This document shows positions 39,001 to 49,835 of a stretch of 64,000 bases of DNA, piece by piece (position 1 is the stretch's first letter; every line of letters begins with the position of its first letter). Source of the DNA: Arabidopsis thaliana (taxonomy: Eukaryota; Streptophyta; Magnoliopsida; Brassicales; Brassicaceae); contig NC_003074.8 of NCBI RefSeq assembly GCF_000001735.4, positions 6,944,101-7,008,100 of the forward strand. The letters are read 5' to 3'. The notes beneath the pieces were generated by a model. That model did no database searches. It was not told where the DNA came from and saw only the letters and a program-made list of their open reading frames with translations. The translations under genes were made by a program, and so were the position numbers.

Positions 39001-39954
39001 GTTTCGAGAATTCTAGAATATAATCATTCAAATCCGACTATGTACATAATATACATGTTTACATAACATAAGAGACTAGTTCAGCTCATGTGTCTAAAAT
39101 TGTATCTTTATAAATTTCCAAGAGGAAAGGAAACCTATGAACTTTCGATATAGCCGTTTTACTTTCTGTCTTCTTTGAGAGAGAAAGTAAATTCCTGAAA
39201 ATACTACAAAATCTAGGTTCATAGAAGTTTATGAAGAGCCCCTAAATTATTTATTAGTAGCCTTAGTACGCTTTTAAGATCCTTCCTAAATCTAAAATTT
39301 GTAGTAAATGTATCCCAAAAAAAGTAGTATACTTCGAACTAAAATTTAGTTTTTAACGGTATTTCTCATAATTTCTTTTTAATGGTAGTTCTTATAATTT
39401 CTCAACCCTTTTAATTGAAAATCATATTAAACACTCTTAATAAATTCAAAAATCAAAATTTATTTCCAATAGCAAGTAAATGTAGTTTACTTAATTAAAC
39501 AACATAATGTGTATTTTAAAATTATGTTTATAAATAACATAACCAATAACACTAGGTGTGAAGATAAATTTTAAACTTCATAATAAAATAGCAGAAAACT
39601 ATTTGATTTTAAAACGCTAAATTGAATAAATTGATCATGATGAATTTTATACAAATCACCAATAAAATATGCATGACATATATAAGCACTCAAAGAGAAG
39701 TGTCTGCTGAGTGGATGGCTAGTAACAAGCTTATAAATAGCCTCAAGAACAATGTCCTAAAATTGCTTCCATCTGATCTAAAACCTAAATAATCTTACAA
39801 GAACTGGTGTTTTCGCAGACTAAAAATAGCTTGAGTTTGTCAATGTCCTCAATTGTTGGTTCTGCAATTTCTGGACTAATAATTGCTTTAGCAGAAGAGA
39901 CTACACCTTACAGGGCTTCTAAAGGTAAGGATGAATTGTCAGAGAATCGCCTCC
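36059..39954. other. 3.9-kb AT-rich spacer: ASPG2 promoter side and PRMT6 3' flank
   Basis: No supported gene. The left end is the leader and promoter of ASPG2, including a (GA)n tract at about 36210-36228. The right end contains the PRMT6 3' untranslated region. One imperfect inverted repeat with perfect 15-bp arms is present (37288-37302 and 37372-37386). Otherwise I see only low-complexity AT-rich sequence. Confidence 0.6.
37288..37386. repeat. inverted repeat, 15-bp perfect arms, 69-bp loop
   Basis: ATGTGAACATCTAAT at 37288-37302 is the exact reverse complement of ATTAGATGTTCACAT at 37372-37386. Flanking sequence is also partly complementary (a GTTTTTG-like stretch on the left against CAAAAAC on the right). 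It could be a relic of a miniature inverted-repeat element. Confidence 0.55.
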
Positions 39955-42900
39955 TTAACGCATTACTGACTCTTTTACAAAGGAACGGCCGGCCGAGCTG
40001 CAAAAATCACAATATAAGCATTGGTGGAAATTTAAAAAAAAATTGAAAAGGGTGAAAGAGTGTGGCTACTAACGAATATTCGAGGTGGATGTTCATGAAT
40101 CTCTTGTTCTCTTTGCTTTGAGAAAGTGTCACGGAACCTTCAATGACTTGGTCTTGCTCTACGTCTATAGGGTCATAGAAATATACAATCGTCTGTCCAA
40201 AAAAGTGGTTGAACATCAAATTGTCAGAGAGTGTAAAGCTAGTTTTTCTCGATAATATAAGCAGAAGCAGAATTCGATATAATTTCATTGATCTTCTTAA
40301 TATAAGACCAATTCCCTCTGATCTTTACCAATTTAGATGCTTCATTGAAAAGTAAAATTGATAGAACGCTGAAGAAATCAGGAAGTATATGCAAAAACAT
40401 GGTCTTACTTGCTGCCAATGCGTTGGAGGAGACTCGGGAGAGGTGGACAACACAAGTGCATCACTCGGATTAGTCCGCTTCTTCTGATTTACTTCTCCAG
40501 AAGGACTTATCGACGAAGAACCACTAGCAATACTGGTTTCACTAGTATTCTTGGCAGGTGAAGAGGCCGGTCCGCTGAATTCAACGTCGAACCAAAATGC
40601 AAAACCATGCATTGGAGCTACAACAAGAAAAGAAAAAGCCTCAACACAGAAAGGAAGCAATGCTAACTTCTCTCTAAAATCCACACAATACACTAATAGT
40701 TGATAAAGAGAGTGATATACCTCTCATCATTGAGTTGAATTTATATCTTGCAGTAACCGAGTCTAGCTCTTGGATTTTTATAGTTTTACAGTCTATATGT
40801 TTAACCTGCATATCAAATGCTCTTACATAAATATAGTGGATGCGCTGGTTTTTGATTATTTACTTAGTAATAAAAAGGATAATCTTCACTCAGTATGTAC
40901 AGTTAACATAGCTGAGAGCTCAAAGAGATTGGAGGTAAAGAGTATTCAGAGAACGAGGAAATACCACTTCTGGCCATGTTAGAACGTTCTCGCCTGATAT
41001 GGACTCCACGCTGGGTTCTTCAAAAGCACACTGTTTAGCTAATTGCATCATCGCAGACACTGCAAACAATATCAAATATCATTACTGAAACCTTATCGTG
41101 AGGTGTTTGTTTTTTCGCTTTACAAAACTCGAATATTTATTGGATTCTTGAGAAGAAGTTTCTCAACGTGAAGGTAACTGAGAAACGACATTTCAATTGA
41201 CCCTTATGAGTTATGAATTTTTGTGACTATGTAATGCCACAAGTTCATTCCCTGAAGTCAAGGACCAGGACTATCAAAGCAATAAATCCTATCATATTAA
41301 CATGCTTTTGTTATCTGATCTGTCTAGGAAATGACCAAACTCCCCCGCCTATTATGTGGGATATGGCAAGCTCATATCTTAAAAAATTTACCAGCTTATT
41401 AGAAACATCAAATCCACCTAAAATTGCAAGAAATATAACTCAGTTTCAATTCTACCAGTATACCAATCAAATTTAATGCAATGATTGTCCCAAAGTTCAA
41501 GTTGATATAATACTTACTATCAATTCCATAAACATTGCGCCAAAAATCAATACTGTGACTGTATCTGTCAGGGTGAGAAATAGGTGCCATGTATAACTGT
41601 CAAAAGAAGGCAAACAACAACCTATCAAATATTGCCTTCTTTCCCAAAGTCATCATTTGATCATACTGTGATATAATATTTAAAGGGATTATAATCATAC
41701 TGTTGCATGTGATGGGAGAATTAAACCTCCAGGCTTCAACCAGCGATCTCTAGCTGTGATAACACTTCCCAGCATGCTCTACATCACATCAAAAACATAA
41801 TACGGGAATGAGAGAACAGGTGGATCAAGGAGCAATAATAATTTGGTAGGTTATCATTTAGACATTAACATAAAATTATCTATATACAAGATAAAACAAT
41901 AACCTCATACAAGAGCATGTAACCCATCCACTCTGAAATTATAACATCAACCTCCTCGTCGATTTCAACATCCTGAAGAACATAACAACAAAAGAAGAGT
42001 TACTACAGAAGAGGAGTGTTTGCATACGAACTTGGATGTTTCACCCAACCAATCTATCTCAAGAGCGGTGCAGAAGTAAAGACTATCTCAAATTCTCCAT
42101 TACGTTCATTTTATATCAGACCTTTCTGAATAACGACACCAATTTTCCTTTTTGCAAATGATGTAAATATCAATTTGAACAATGTGGGATATAACATGGA
42201 GGACCAACTTCGCATTTATCATAGACAATATATTACCTCCACTCTCCCGTGCAAGACAATGACCTTATCGGATAAACCGTTGGCTTTCACAACTTCCTTT
42301 GCCTGGTGGTGTTCACAAAAAAAAAGAGTGAGTGGAATCCTTTCAACAAACTAAGATTTCACAAACCACTTTTATTTTTATAGGGAACAAAAACCAAATG
42401 AAAACCACATGCAGAGCTAAAGCACCAGATTCGTTATAAATTCTCTCAGCTTCACAGGACCAAAAATATCAGAAACATTTGCAGGGTTTTCTTCATTGAT
42501 TTAACTGACGTCAAAGGTAATCAAACCATGAAGCAATTCAGAGACTAAGATTTTAGATTAAAACTAATTGATATAAACGAAGCCTGGGTCAACTTAACTG
42601 TGAACATTTCAATCTAGGGCCTCACTTTAGACAATAAGAAAAACAGTCATCATACCCTAAACATACTCCCACCAAAGGGAAAATGCAACACATTATATCA
42701 AAGAACTCCTTCTCTATTCCAAGTTTCAATTTTACATAAGAAAACATGTTCTGGTGAAATTATAAAATCCCCCGAGCCATTTACAGTTTATGAATTAAAA
42801 AAATGGTCAGCCTCATCAGTTCACGAAAATGCAGAAGATAGAAGGGTAGCAATCCTAATCTTCAAATTACTGGATTAAAAAAAAGAAAAGAAACGAACAG

Positions 42901-43845
42901 CTGGAATAATACCTGGACAGCAATATCACTTGCATCTACAGCATATACCTGTAAGCATAATGAAGTTTTGTAAGAAAACATTAACAGTGTTGGTTTACCC
43001 CCGTGGTCTTATGGAATATATAAACAACAGACACAGAGAAACAATCAACATCAATATAAAAAGTTTGTGTACAGAACTACAGATGTAACTAACTCATACC
43101 CGTTTTGCACCTGCTTGAGCACAGAAGATTGAAAGGATGCCAGTTCCACAGCCAACGTCCACCACGACCTGTTACAAGCATTCAATGCAGCATTAGGTTT
43201 TCAAACAAAACAATAAACTACCACGTTATACACACAGGCTAAGCTAAAAGTAAACAACAGTCCCAATTTGAATCTTGTTCAAATATCAATTGTGAAGATT
43301 TAAGACCATAGTTGAGAAATTACAGTAACGAGAGTATTACCTTGCCTTCGATTAAGCTCTGATGCTGCATTATGGCTTCCCTATAAGTTTCTGTCCTTGC
43401 CCGATCCTATATCAACCAAGAACATTCCGCAAAGAAGTGAAAAATCCTAAATTGATGATATAATAGAGCAACAGAGCAATTACATACATACCCACCCTAA
43501 ACCAAAGAGAAATTCAACCCTAAATTACAAGAAGAATGCGAAAGAAAGTACCTTGATCATCTCTTCGTGAATCCCAACGTGAGCATAGGAATGAAAATAG
43601 GCAACGTCGAAGTCAGTACAAGGCGGAGGAGAAGATTCCGAAGTCTCCAATGACTTGTGCTCGCCAAGCTGGTCAGAAACCCTAAGCACATTGGCGAGAC
43701 CGCCTCGAGGGTCACGAGCTCCGGCGTGACTGCGCTTCTTGGCTCGGCCAAAAGAGCTGAGACTGGGGCCTTGCTTGTCTTCCAATTCAAGCTCGCGGTG
43801 ATGGTCTCCGTGGAAACCGTTGCTGAAATCGCCGCCAGATTGCAT
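39955..43845 (-). CDS. PRMT6: protein arginine N-methyltransferase 6 (PRMT6), 435 aa, 13 exons
   Basis: Type I protein arginine methyltransferase: transfers methyl groups from S-adenosylmethionine to arginines of histones and other proteins. Exons in gene order: 43845-43552, 43406-43341, 43168-43100, 42948-42913, 42302-42237, 41972-41904, 41778-41701, 41596-41518, 41059-40965, 40805-40721, 40617-40409, 40192-40074, 39997-39955 (1308 nt). A variable N-terminus (1-75) precedes FHSYAHVGIHEEMIKD. SAM motif I is VVVDVGCGTG (121-130). The double-E loop SEWMGYMLLYE (190-200) has both glutamates. The THW loop is THWQQ (378-382). A Ser/Thr-rich insertion (about 332-368) separates beta-barrel strands. 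All catalytic signatures are intact. A decayed fragment of this gene lies downstream of the adjacent F-box pseudogene. Confidence 0.96.
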
Positions 43846-44607
43846 TTTTTTCAGTTAGACACAGAGAGAGACTTTCTCTGACGCCGCTTGACGACGACGA
43901 CTGTTGTAATACTTGTTCTTCCAAAGGAGCCTCCTTTTTTCTAACTAATTAAAACCCCTAAAAAAAAATCATTTTTTTCTTTGGTAATTATGTAATTTCT
44001 CTTCAGAAGAATCATACTTTTTCTTTGACTAGCACACAATTTAAACCGTGATTAGGCAGGATGATTAATTTTTATTATTTTAATAATCCAGCAACTTGGG
44101 CTTGGTAATGGGCCAATACAGCTTCTAGCGGGTTACAAAAAAAGGGAAGCAGAAGCCCCGGCAAGACTTAGTCGGAGAGAAGATCGGAAACTGAACGGGA
44201 CGAGTAATTACTCTTTACACTTCAAGTAAAATAAACAATCTTTCAAGTAGCATGACACTACTGCATACATGGAAAAGAAGGTTTAAATTCTAAGCGTATT
44301 AATTAAGAAAAGTCGGAAAGCTAAAGCAAGGTTAGGGATCTACACATGAAATTGTGAAAGAATAGGCAAATTAATAGAGTCAAAACTTGCTAAATGAGCT
44401 CCTAGATCTAGGGTTTTGTTTACACGACATAAGGGAGAATTATAAACCACATACAAGTAGCAACAATTTGTTCACATCCGTGTTTGACACCTACATATAC
44501 GTATATTTGTGTGACAAATATACTTGGGTAACCTAATTTGTATGTCTCTCTATATATAAAAGAGAGTGGGCAAGTTAGAAAACCCTCATTTCTTTCTATT
44601 CGGAACA
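43846..44607 (-). promoter_or_regulatory. PRMT6: PRMT6 upstream region with two site II elements
   Basis: Upstream of PRMT6 (minus strand). TGGGCT at 44098-44103 and TGGGCC at 44110-44115 are site II type (TGGGCY) TCP-binding elements, often found upstream of plant housekeeping genes. No gene is seen in the rest of the stretch. Confidence 0.45.
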
Positions 44608-44990
44608 ATGACTACGATCTCTGATATTTCGAATTACTTGGTAGAGAAGATACTCTCTAGGGCTCCCATAACTTGTCTCGGAGCGGTGAGAACCACATGC
44701 AAACGATGGAACGCTTTATCCAAAGAAAATACTTTATGTAATGGAGAAGCAAGACATCAGTTTCTGGGGTTTATGACGAAAAAGTATAAGCTTTGTTCAA
44801 TGAGGTTCAGATCTCAATGGAAAATATAACGAAGGAGGAGGTGACGATTTCGTGGATCCAACTATAAAGGAGTTAGATGATTTTCTGAATCATGTTAAGA
44901 TATCTAATGTGTCTTTCAATGCGATGGGTTATTGTTATGCGTGACCAACGAGGACAAGACTAGGCTCGCCAGCTCGTGGTATGGAACCCA
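44608..44990 (+). pseudogene. truncated, frameshifted F-box pseudogene (paralogue of the gene at 46154)
   Basis: From the ATG at 44608 the frame encodes an F-box start ([20 protein letters not shown], then KRWNAL) closely matching the intact F-box protein 1.5 kb downstream. The frame breaks at about 44807-44829: one extra base relative to the intact copy shifts into a stop at 44829. The original frame resumes (FVDPTIKEL, then DDFLNHVKIS) but meets another stop near 44942. Homology ends around 44990, about a quarter of the way through the intact gene. The upstream flanks of both copies also align (AAAGAGTGGGCAAG versus AAAGAGTGTGCAAG), so this is a tandem duplicate that has decayed. Confidence 0.9.
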
Positions 44991-44999
44991 TAAATTAGA

Positions 45000-45190
45000 T
45001 ATATTAAATCCTCATAAAATTGCTGAAATCAGAAACTAAGCCTCAGTTTAACCTACCGATCAACTCTAATGAAATGATTGTAAGCTCAAGTTGATGATAT
45101 AATACTTACTACTGATTCCACAATAACATTTCTACGTTGATCTTACCTACTAACTGAAAAAAGAAGTTCAAAAACAATCATTTATTTGAA
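45000..45190 (-). pseudogene. decayed fragment of PRMT6 (intron 8 / exon 8 region)
   Basis: The stretch containing GTTGATGATATAATACTTAC (about 45092-45111) aligns with PRMT6 around 41430-41620 in the same orientation. Shared blocks are CTCAGTTT, AATGATTGT, CAAGTTGAT, ATAATACTTACTA, ATTCCA, AACATT, TAACTG and AAAAGAAG. Most of the roughly 80-bp exon 8 is missing. It lies directly after the F-box pseudogene. The alignment was done by eye and the edges are approximate. Confidence 0.65.
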
Positions 45191-45199
45191 ATCATCACA

Positions 45200-46140
45200 T
45201 ATTTCTAACTAGAAAATCAAATTGGAAATATATAATATAAAGTTTTATATATATCATGACACATGTAACAATCTAAAATTATAAGCACGATGATATATGA
45301 TAAAATCTTATATAATTCAAATATGAAAGTAAAAATCAAAATAAATAATTTAGAAAAAAAAATGAAATAGAAAATTATAAACATGATGATATAAAAATCT
45401 TTGATAACTTAATAAATTTCACGATCATAGAGATCTTGGATAATTCAATAAACACTATATAATAAGATTTTTTACTTAAAATATAAAAAATTTATATTCT
45501 ATTGCCTTTTAATAATATTTTTTTGAAAATAGTAATAGTAATTATTTTTTATATTTTCCCTTTATATAAAATTTATTGTTTAATTGAATTATACTTTAAT
45601 TATATACTTTAATAAATATGTTTTTATGTAAACAAATTTGTAAGTTTAATTTTTGTGTAAATATGTGTCAAAATATAATTGGGGGAAGTTTTTTACATGT
45701 ATCAAAATCTCATTACGTGTATCAATATCTCATCAAATGATTGACACATATAACAATCATGTTAATTAGTTACTAATTTTTAAACATCAACAATTATATA
45801 ATAAGATTATATGCTTTCATCTTTTTTGTATACTTTTATTTTTTTAATACTAGATATTTTCAAGATTAGTTATTTACTATACTATTTAATTTAAATGCCT
45901 ATTTGTTAATTTTATAAACCTTTTTAAAGAAAGTAATTGCAATCATTTTATTTTTAGGATTTGTAATTTATTGTATAATTTTCATTTTAATTTAAATATA
46001 TTTATCTTTTACACATATCAAAATCTTATGAGTTACTAACTTTAAAAACTAAGCATTATATAATAAGAAGATATGTAAAAGTTTTATATAATAAGAAGAC
46101 ATAGAAAAGAGTGTGCAAGCAAAATAAGAGAACTCTAATT
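45200..46140. repeat. AT-rich degenerate repeats related to the 423-bp tandem unit
   Basis: Several diverged copies of the tail of the downstream tandem unit are visible. These are ATATAATAAGATTTTT near 45457-45472, TTAGTTACTAA...TTATATAATAAGATT near 45765-45805, CAAAATCTTATGAGTTACTAACTTT near 46018-46044 followed by TTATATAATAAGAAG, and another TTATATAATAAGAAG near 46088. No gene here. Confidence 0.6.
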
Positions 46141-46153
46141 TATATTTGAAACA

Positions 46154-47362
46154 ATGACGATGATGAGTGATCTTTCGCAGGATTTGTTAGAGGAGATATT
46201 GTCTAGGGTTCCGAGAACTTCTCTAGGAGCAGTACGATCCACTTGCAAACGGTGGAACACTTTATTCAAAGATCGAATTCTATGTAAAGCAGAAGAAACA
46301 AGGGATCAGTTTCGGTTCATAATGAAGAAGTATAAGCTTTGTTCAATGAGGTTTGATCTCAACGGAACCTTAAACGAAGATGGAGGTACCGAATTCGTGG
46401 ATCCATCTATAAAGGAGTTAGGTCATTTTTTTAATCAAGTCAAGATATCTAAAGTTTTTCAATGCGACGGGTTATTGTTGTGCGTGACCAAAGAGGACAA
46501 CATTAGGCTCGTGGTATGGAATCCTTATTTGGGTCAAATCAGGTGGATCGAATCCGGTAACACTAATTACCGCCTATTCGACAGGTATGCTATCGGATAC
46601 GACAATAACCGTAAACACAAAATCTTGAGGTTTCTGGAATATTACAACTTTAACATGAAGCACAGATTTCTTGAGTACGAAATCTACGATTTTAGCTCTA
46701 ATTCATGGAGGGTTCTTGATATCGCTCCCCGTTGGGAAATAGAGTCTTATCAACGTGGAGCGTCTTTGAAAGGAAACACTTACTTTATTGCCAAGGAAAA
46801 AATAGAATACGAAGAGGATGGAGAGTTTCCAGAGCCGGCAGATAATTTACTCTGTTTTGATTTTACGACGGAGAGCTTTGGACAGTTTCTTCCTCTGCCG
46901 TTTCAGCACTATCTTTACGATGTTGGAGCTCTCTCTTCTCTTGGAGATGAGAAACTTGCGGCGTTATTTCAGTGCGGGGATACCGATTTATCAGAGGTGG
47001 AGATTTGGGTTACAACTTTGACTGAGACCAATACAGTGTCATGGAATCCTTTCTTAAAAGTTGATATGGAACCACACTACGGTCGTAGTTTTATGTTTGA
47101 CTATTACGGTGGCAGTTTCTTCATTGACGAGGAGAAGAAACTCGCTGTTGTTTTTCAGTTTGACGAATCTGGAATGACCCGCTACGAGGACGCAACTTAC
47201 ATCATTGGAGAGAATGGCTACGTTAAAAAAGTGCGTCTTGGAGAAGCTCCTGCGAATCAAGGAGGATATTGTTTCCCATCTGTGTGTTTTAGCTCTTATG
47301 TTCCAAGTTTAGTACAGATCAACCAAATTGTAGGATTCAAAAAAGAAAGAGAAGAAGAGTAA
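46154..47362 (+). CDS. F-box protein with F-box-associated (FBA) domain, 402 aa, intronless
   Basis: Predicted substrate-recognition subunit of an SCF ubiquitin ligase, belonging to the large and fast-evolving Arabidopsis FBA family (locus position At3g20030). The ATG at 46154 opens a single exon. The F-box is at residues about 6-45 (DLLEEILSRVPRTSLGAVRS, CKRWNTL). A type-1 F-box-associated region follows, with the usual LLLC, VVWNPYLGQIRWI, YAIGYDNN, YEIYDFSSNSWRVLD, GNTYFIA, LLCFDFTTESFG and VEIWVTT blocks. The C-terminus is acidic/basic (KKEREEE). It lies inside a field of AT-rich repeats, between its own pseudogene copy and a triple tandem array. The target is unknown. Confidence 0.93.
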   Translation: MTMMSDLSQDLLEEILSRVPRTSLGAVRSTCKRWNTLFKDRILCKAEETRDQFRFIMKKYKLCSMRFDLNGTLNEDGGTEFVDPSIKELGHFFNQVKISKVFQCDGLLLCVTKEDNIRLVVWNPYLGQIRWIESGNTNYRLFDRYAIGYDNNRKHKILRFLEYYNFNMKHRFLEYEIYDFSSNSWRVLDIAPRWEIESYQRGASLKGNTYFIAKEKIEYEEDGEFPEPADNLLCFDFTTESFGQFLPLPFQHYLYDVGALSSLGDEKLAALFQCGDTDLSEVEIWVTTLTETNTVSWNPFLKVDMEPHYGRSFMFDYYGGSFFIDEEKKLAVVFQFDESGMTRYEDATYIIGENGYVKKVRLGEAPANQGGYCFPSVCFSSYVPSLVQINQIVGFKKEREEE

Positions 47363-47394
47363 TAAGCACAAAGAAGAAGACTTAATTATAATTG

Positions 47395-49109
47395 ACTAGA
47401 TAAGGCTCGCTTAAATAGACGGGTGTATGATATAAATTTATTTAAATATTTATCAATAATATTTAAACTTTATATAGTAAATAGTAATCTACACACTTTT
47501 TCTAATATTTAAAGTAGTAATTTTTGTATTACATAAAATTTTAATCATACACATTCAATTTTACTTATATTTTAACTATCTATTTCATCATAATAAACTA
47601 TTTTGTTATTTATAACATAAAAACTACATTCGGACACTCTGTGGAAACGACATCCCGTTTGTATCCTCTAACAATGTCGGACTTACAACTGTTGGACAAA
47701 CATCAAATAAATATAAACCGAGCAGTAATTAAAACGCATAGTTTGCTAATCCATTTACTATGCGATTAGCTTTACTATACACATGAGTAACTCGGACTAT
47801 GCAGTCCCTATACACTCCATCTTATTAATGATATTTGAATTTTAAATAGTAACGTAACTCTCATACTTTTTCAGTATGTAATTTAGTATTTCTTTAAACC
47901 AAATTTTAATCTTACAAATTCGATTTTGCAATACAATTTAAATACCTATTTTACCATAATAAAATATATAATTTAATGATATACACTCCATCTTATTGTT
48001 AGTTTTTTTTATATAATTTAATTATATACACTCCATCTTATTGTTAGTTTTACATTTTAGATAAGAAAATTGTAAGTTAAATATTTAGATATAAACATAT
48101 TAATTAGTATATATAAATATCTTTGTTTTTTAGTTTCCTATTTTCTTTTAGGAAAAAGTAAAAAAAAAATCAAACACATGTCAAAATCTAAGATCGTTCA
48201 AATAACCACGTGTCATGATCTCGTGAGTTAGTAACTTTCAAAACTGTACTTTATATAATAAGATTTTAAATAGTAACGTAACTCTCATACTTTTTCAGTA
48301 TGTAATTTAGTATTTCTTTAAACCAAATTTCAATCTTACAAATTCGATTTTGCAATACAATTTAAATACCTATTTTACCATAATAAAATATATAATTTAA
48401 TGATATACACTCCATCTTATTGTTAGTTTTTTATATAATTTAATTATATACACTCCATCTTATTGTTAGTTTTACATTTTAGTTAAGAAAATTGTAAGTT
48501 AAATATTTAGATATAAACATATTAATTAGTATATATAAATATCTTTGTTTTTTAGTTTCCTATTTTCTTTTAGGAAAAAGTAAAAAAAAAATCAAACACA
48601 TGTCAAAATCTAAGATCGTTCAAATAACCACGTGTCATGATCTCGTGAGTTAGTAACTTTCAAAACTGTACTTTATATAATAAGATTTTAAATAGTAACG
48701 TAACTCTCATATTTTTTCAGTATGTAATTTAGTATTTCTTTAAACCAAATTTTAATCTTACAAATTCGATTTTGCAATACAATTTAAATATCTATTTTAT
48801 CATAATAAAATATATAATTTAATAATATACACTCCATCTTATTGTTAGTTTTTTATATAATTTAATTATATACACTCCATCTTATTGTTAGTTTTACATT
48901 TTAGTTAAGAAAATTGTAAATTAAATATTTAGATATAAACATATTAATTAGTATATATAAATATTTTTGTTTTTTAGTTTCCTATTTTATTTTAGGAAAA
49001 AGTAAAAAAATAAATCAAACACATGTCAAAATCTAAGATCGTTCAAATAACCACGTGTCATGATCTCGTGAGTTAGTAACTTTCAAAACTGTATTTTATA
49101 TAATAAGAT
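47395..49109 (-). mobile_element. candidate Helitron-derived element containing the tandem array
   Basis: Read on the minus strand, the segment would begin with TCTTATTATATAA at about 49109 and end with a CTAG terminus at 47395, flanked by A and T as Helitron insertion requires. Just inside the CTAG end is a GC-containing, imperfect palindrome-like stretch (around 47402-47424) where a Helitron hairpin would sit, though it is weak. No Rep/helicase gene is present, so it would be non-autonomous. This is an inference from termini and could be wrong. Confidence 0.4.
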
Positions 49110-49110
49110 A
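47841..49110 (+). repeat. three tandem copies of a ~423-bp AT-rich unit
   Basis: Copies start at 47841, 48265 and 48687 (each with TTTAAATAGTAACGTAACTC), giving periods of 424 and 422 bp. The third ends at about 49110. Copies 1 and 2 are almost identical and copy 3 has a few more changes. Every unit contains two sub-repeats of ATACACTCCATCTTATTGTT, a G-box-like ACCACGTGTCATG, and ends in TTATATAATAAGA. No coding potential. Confidence 0.95.
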
Positions 49111-49324
49111 GCTTTTTTTTTTTTTTTTTGCGTTTCTTTTCATTAGTTTGGTTTTGTTTTTCTTTTGCAATAATGTCCTGTGAACAAGACCAATCAGTTA
49201 TCATTATTTTGTTTCTATTTATTAGTGGATCAAAAAGGATACAAATGTATCCATCGTATATATATATTCCGACGACTTTGCCAAATTCCATCCGACATTT
49301 TGCAGTCATTTATCTCTCCTAGCT

Positions 49325-49835
49325 AGTTGTATATTCGTAGATATTGAGATGTGGAAGCTTTTGATGGCGGTGGTGGCTTGTTCAGTGGTGACAGTGTTGG
49401 TGCGAAGGAAGATGAAACGGAGGAGGAAGTGGATGCCATATAGCACTGGACATATTGCAAGCTGGTTTGGTCTCTGAAGGATATACAAGCTTAAAATGTT
49501 GTTCATGATCTTTCCAATGGGTATGATTTCTTACATATCCCAATGCTTGTTGATTAATTAGGGCTTTTTAAAATATATTCTTTTTAGTTTGTATGGGATG
49601 TTGGTTACATGATGGAGCAATATTTGGAAGATCAAAGGACATACCAAGGATTTATTTGGTTATTACATTTTGTTTGTTCTGTTTTTGCTTGCTATTATAG
49701 AAAGTTAATTTTGTGACATTGAAGTCTCTTTTTTTTGTTGCTTGAGTGTCACAATGTAAGCATGTTGCTGTAATATACACGAACTCTTTTATGTCAGAAG
49801 CGAGAGAAAGAACTATACTACATCCTTTATTCATT
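49325..49835 (+). pseudogene. truncated upstream duplicate of HXK4 (exon 1, intron 1, start of exon 2)
   Basis: 49325-49520 matches the HXK4 start (51200-51500): shared GTGGTGGCTTGTTCAGTGG, AGGAGGAAGTGGATGCCAT, GCAAGCTGGTTTGGTCTCTG and CTTAAAATGTTG. About 75 bp of exon 1 are deleted and the frame ends at a TGA (49475-49477). Intron 1 is also recognisable (ATATCCCAATGCTTGTTGATTA). The exon 2 start survives as TGTCAGAAGCGAGAGAAAGAAC, with the CAG acceptor damaged in context. Homology is lost by about 49835. It cannot encode a hexokinase. The remaining ATG frame at 49349 gives 42 residues. Confidence 0.9.

Noticed and set aside
47841..49110. CRISPR-like array
   Set aside because: Repeats are ~423 bp and contiguous without unique spacers, in a plant nuclear genome.
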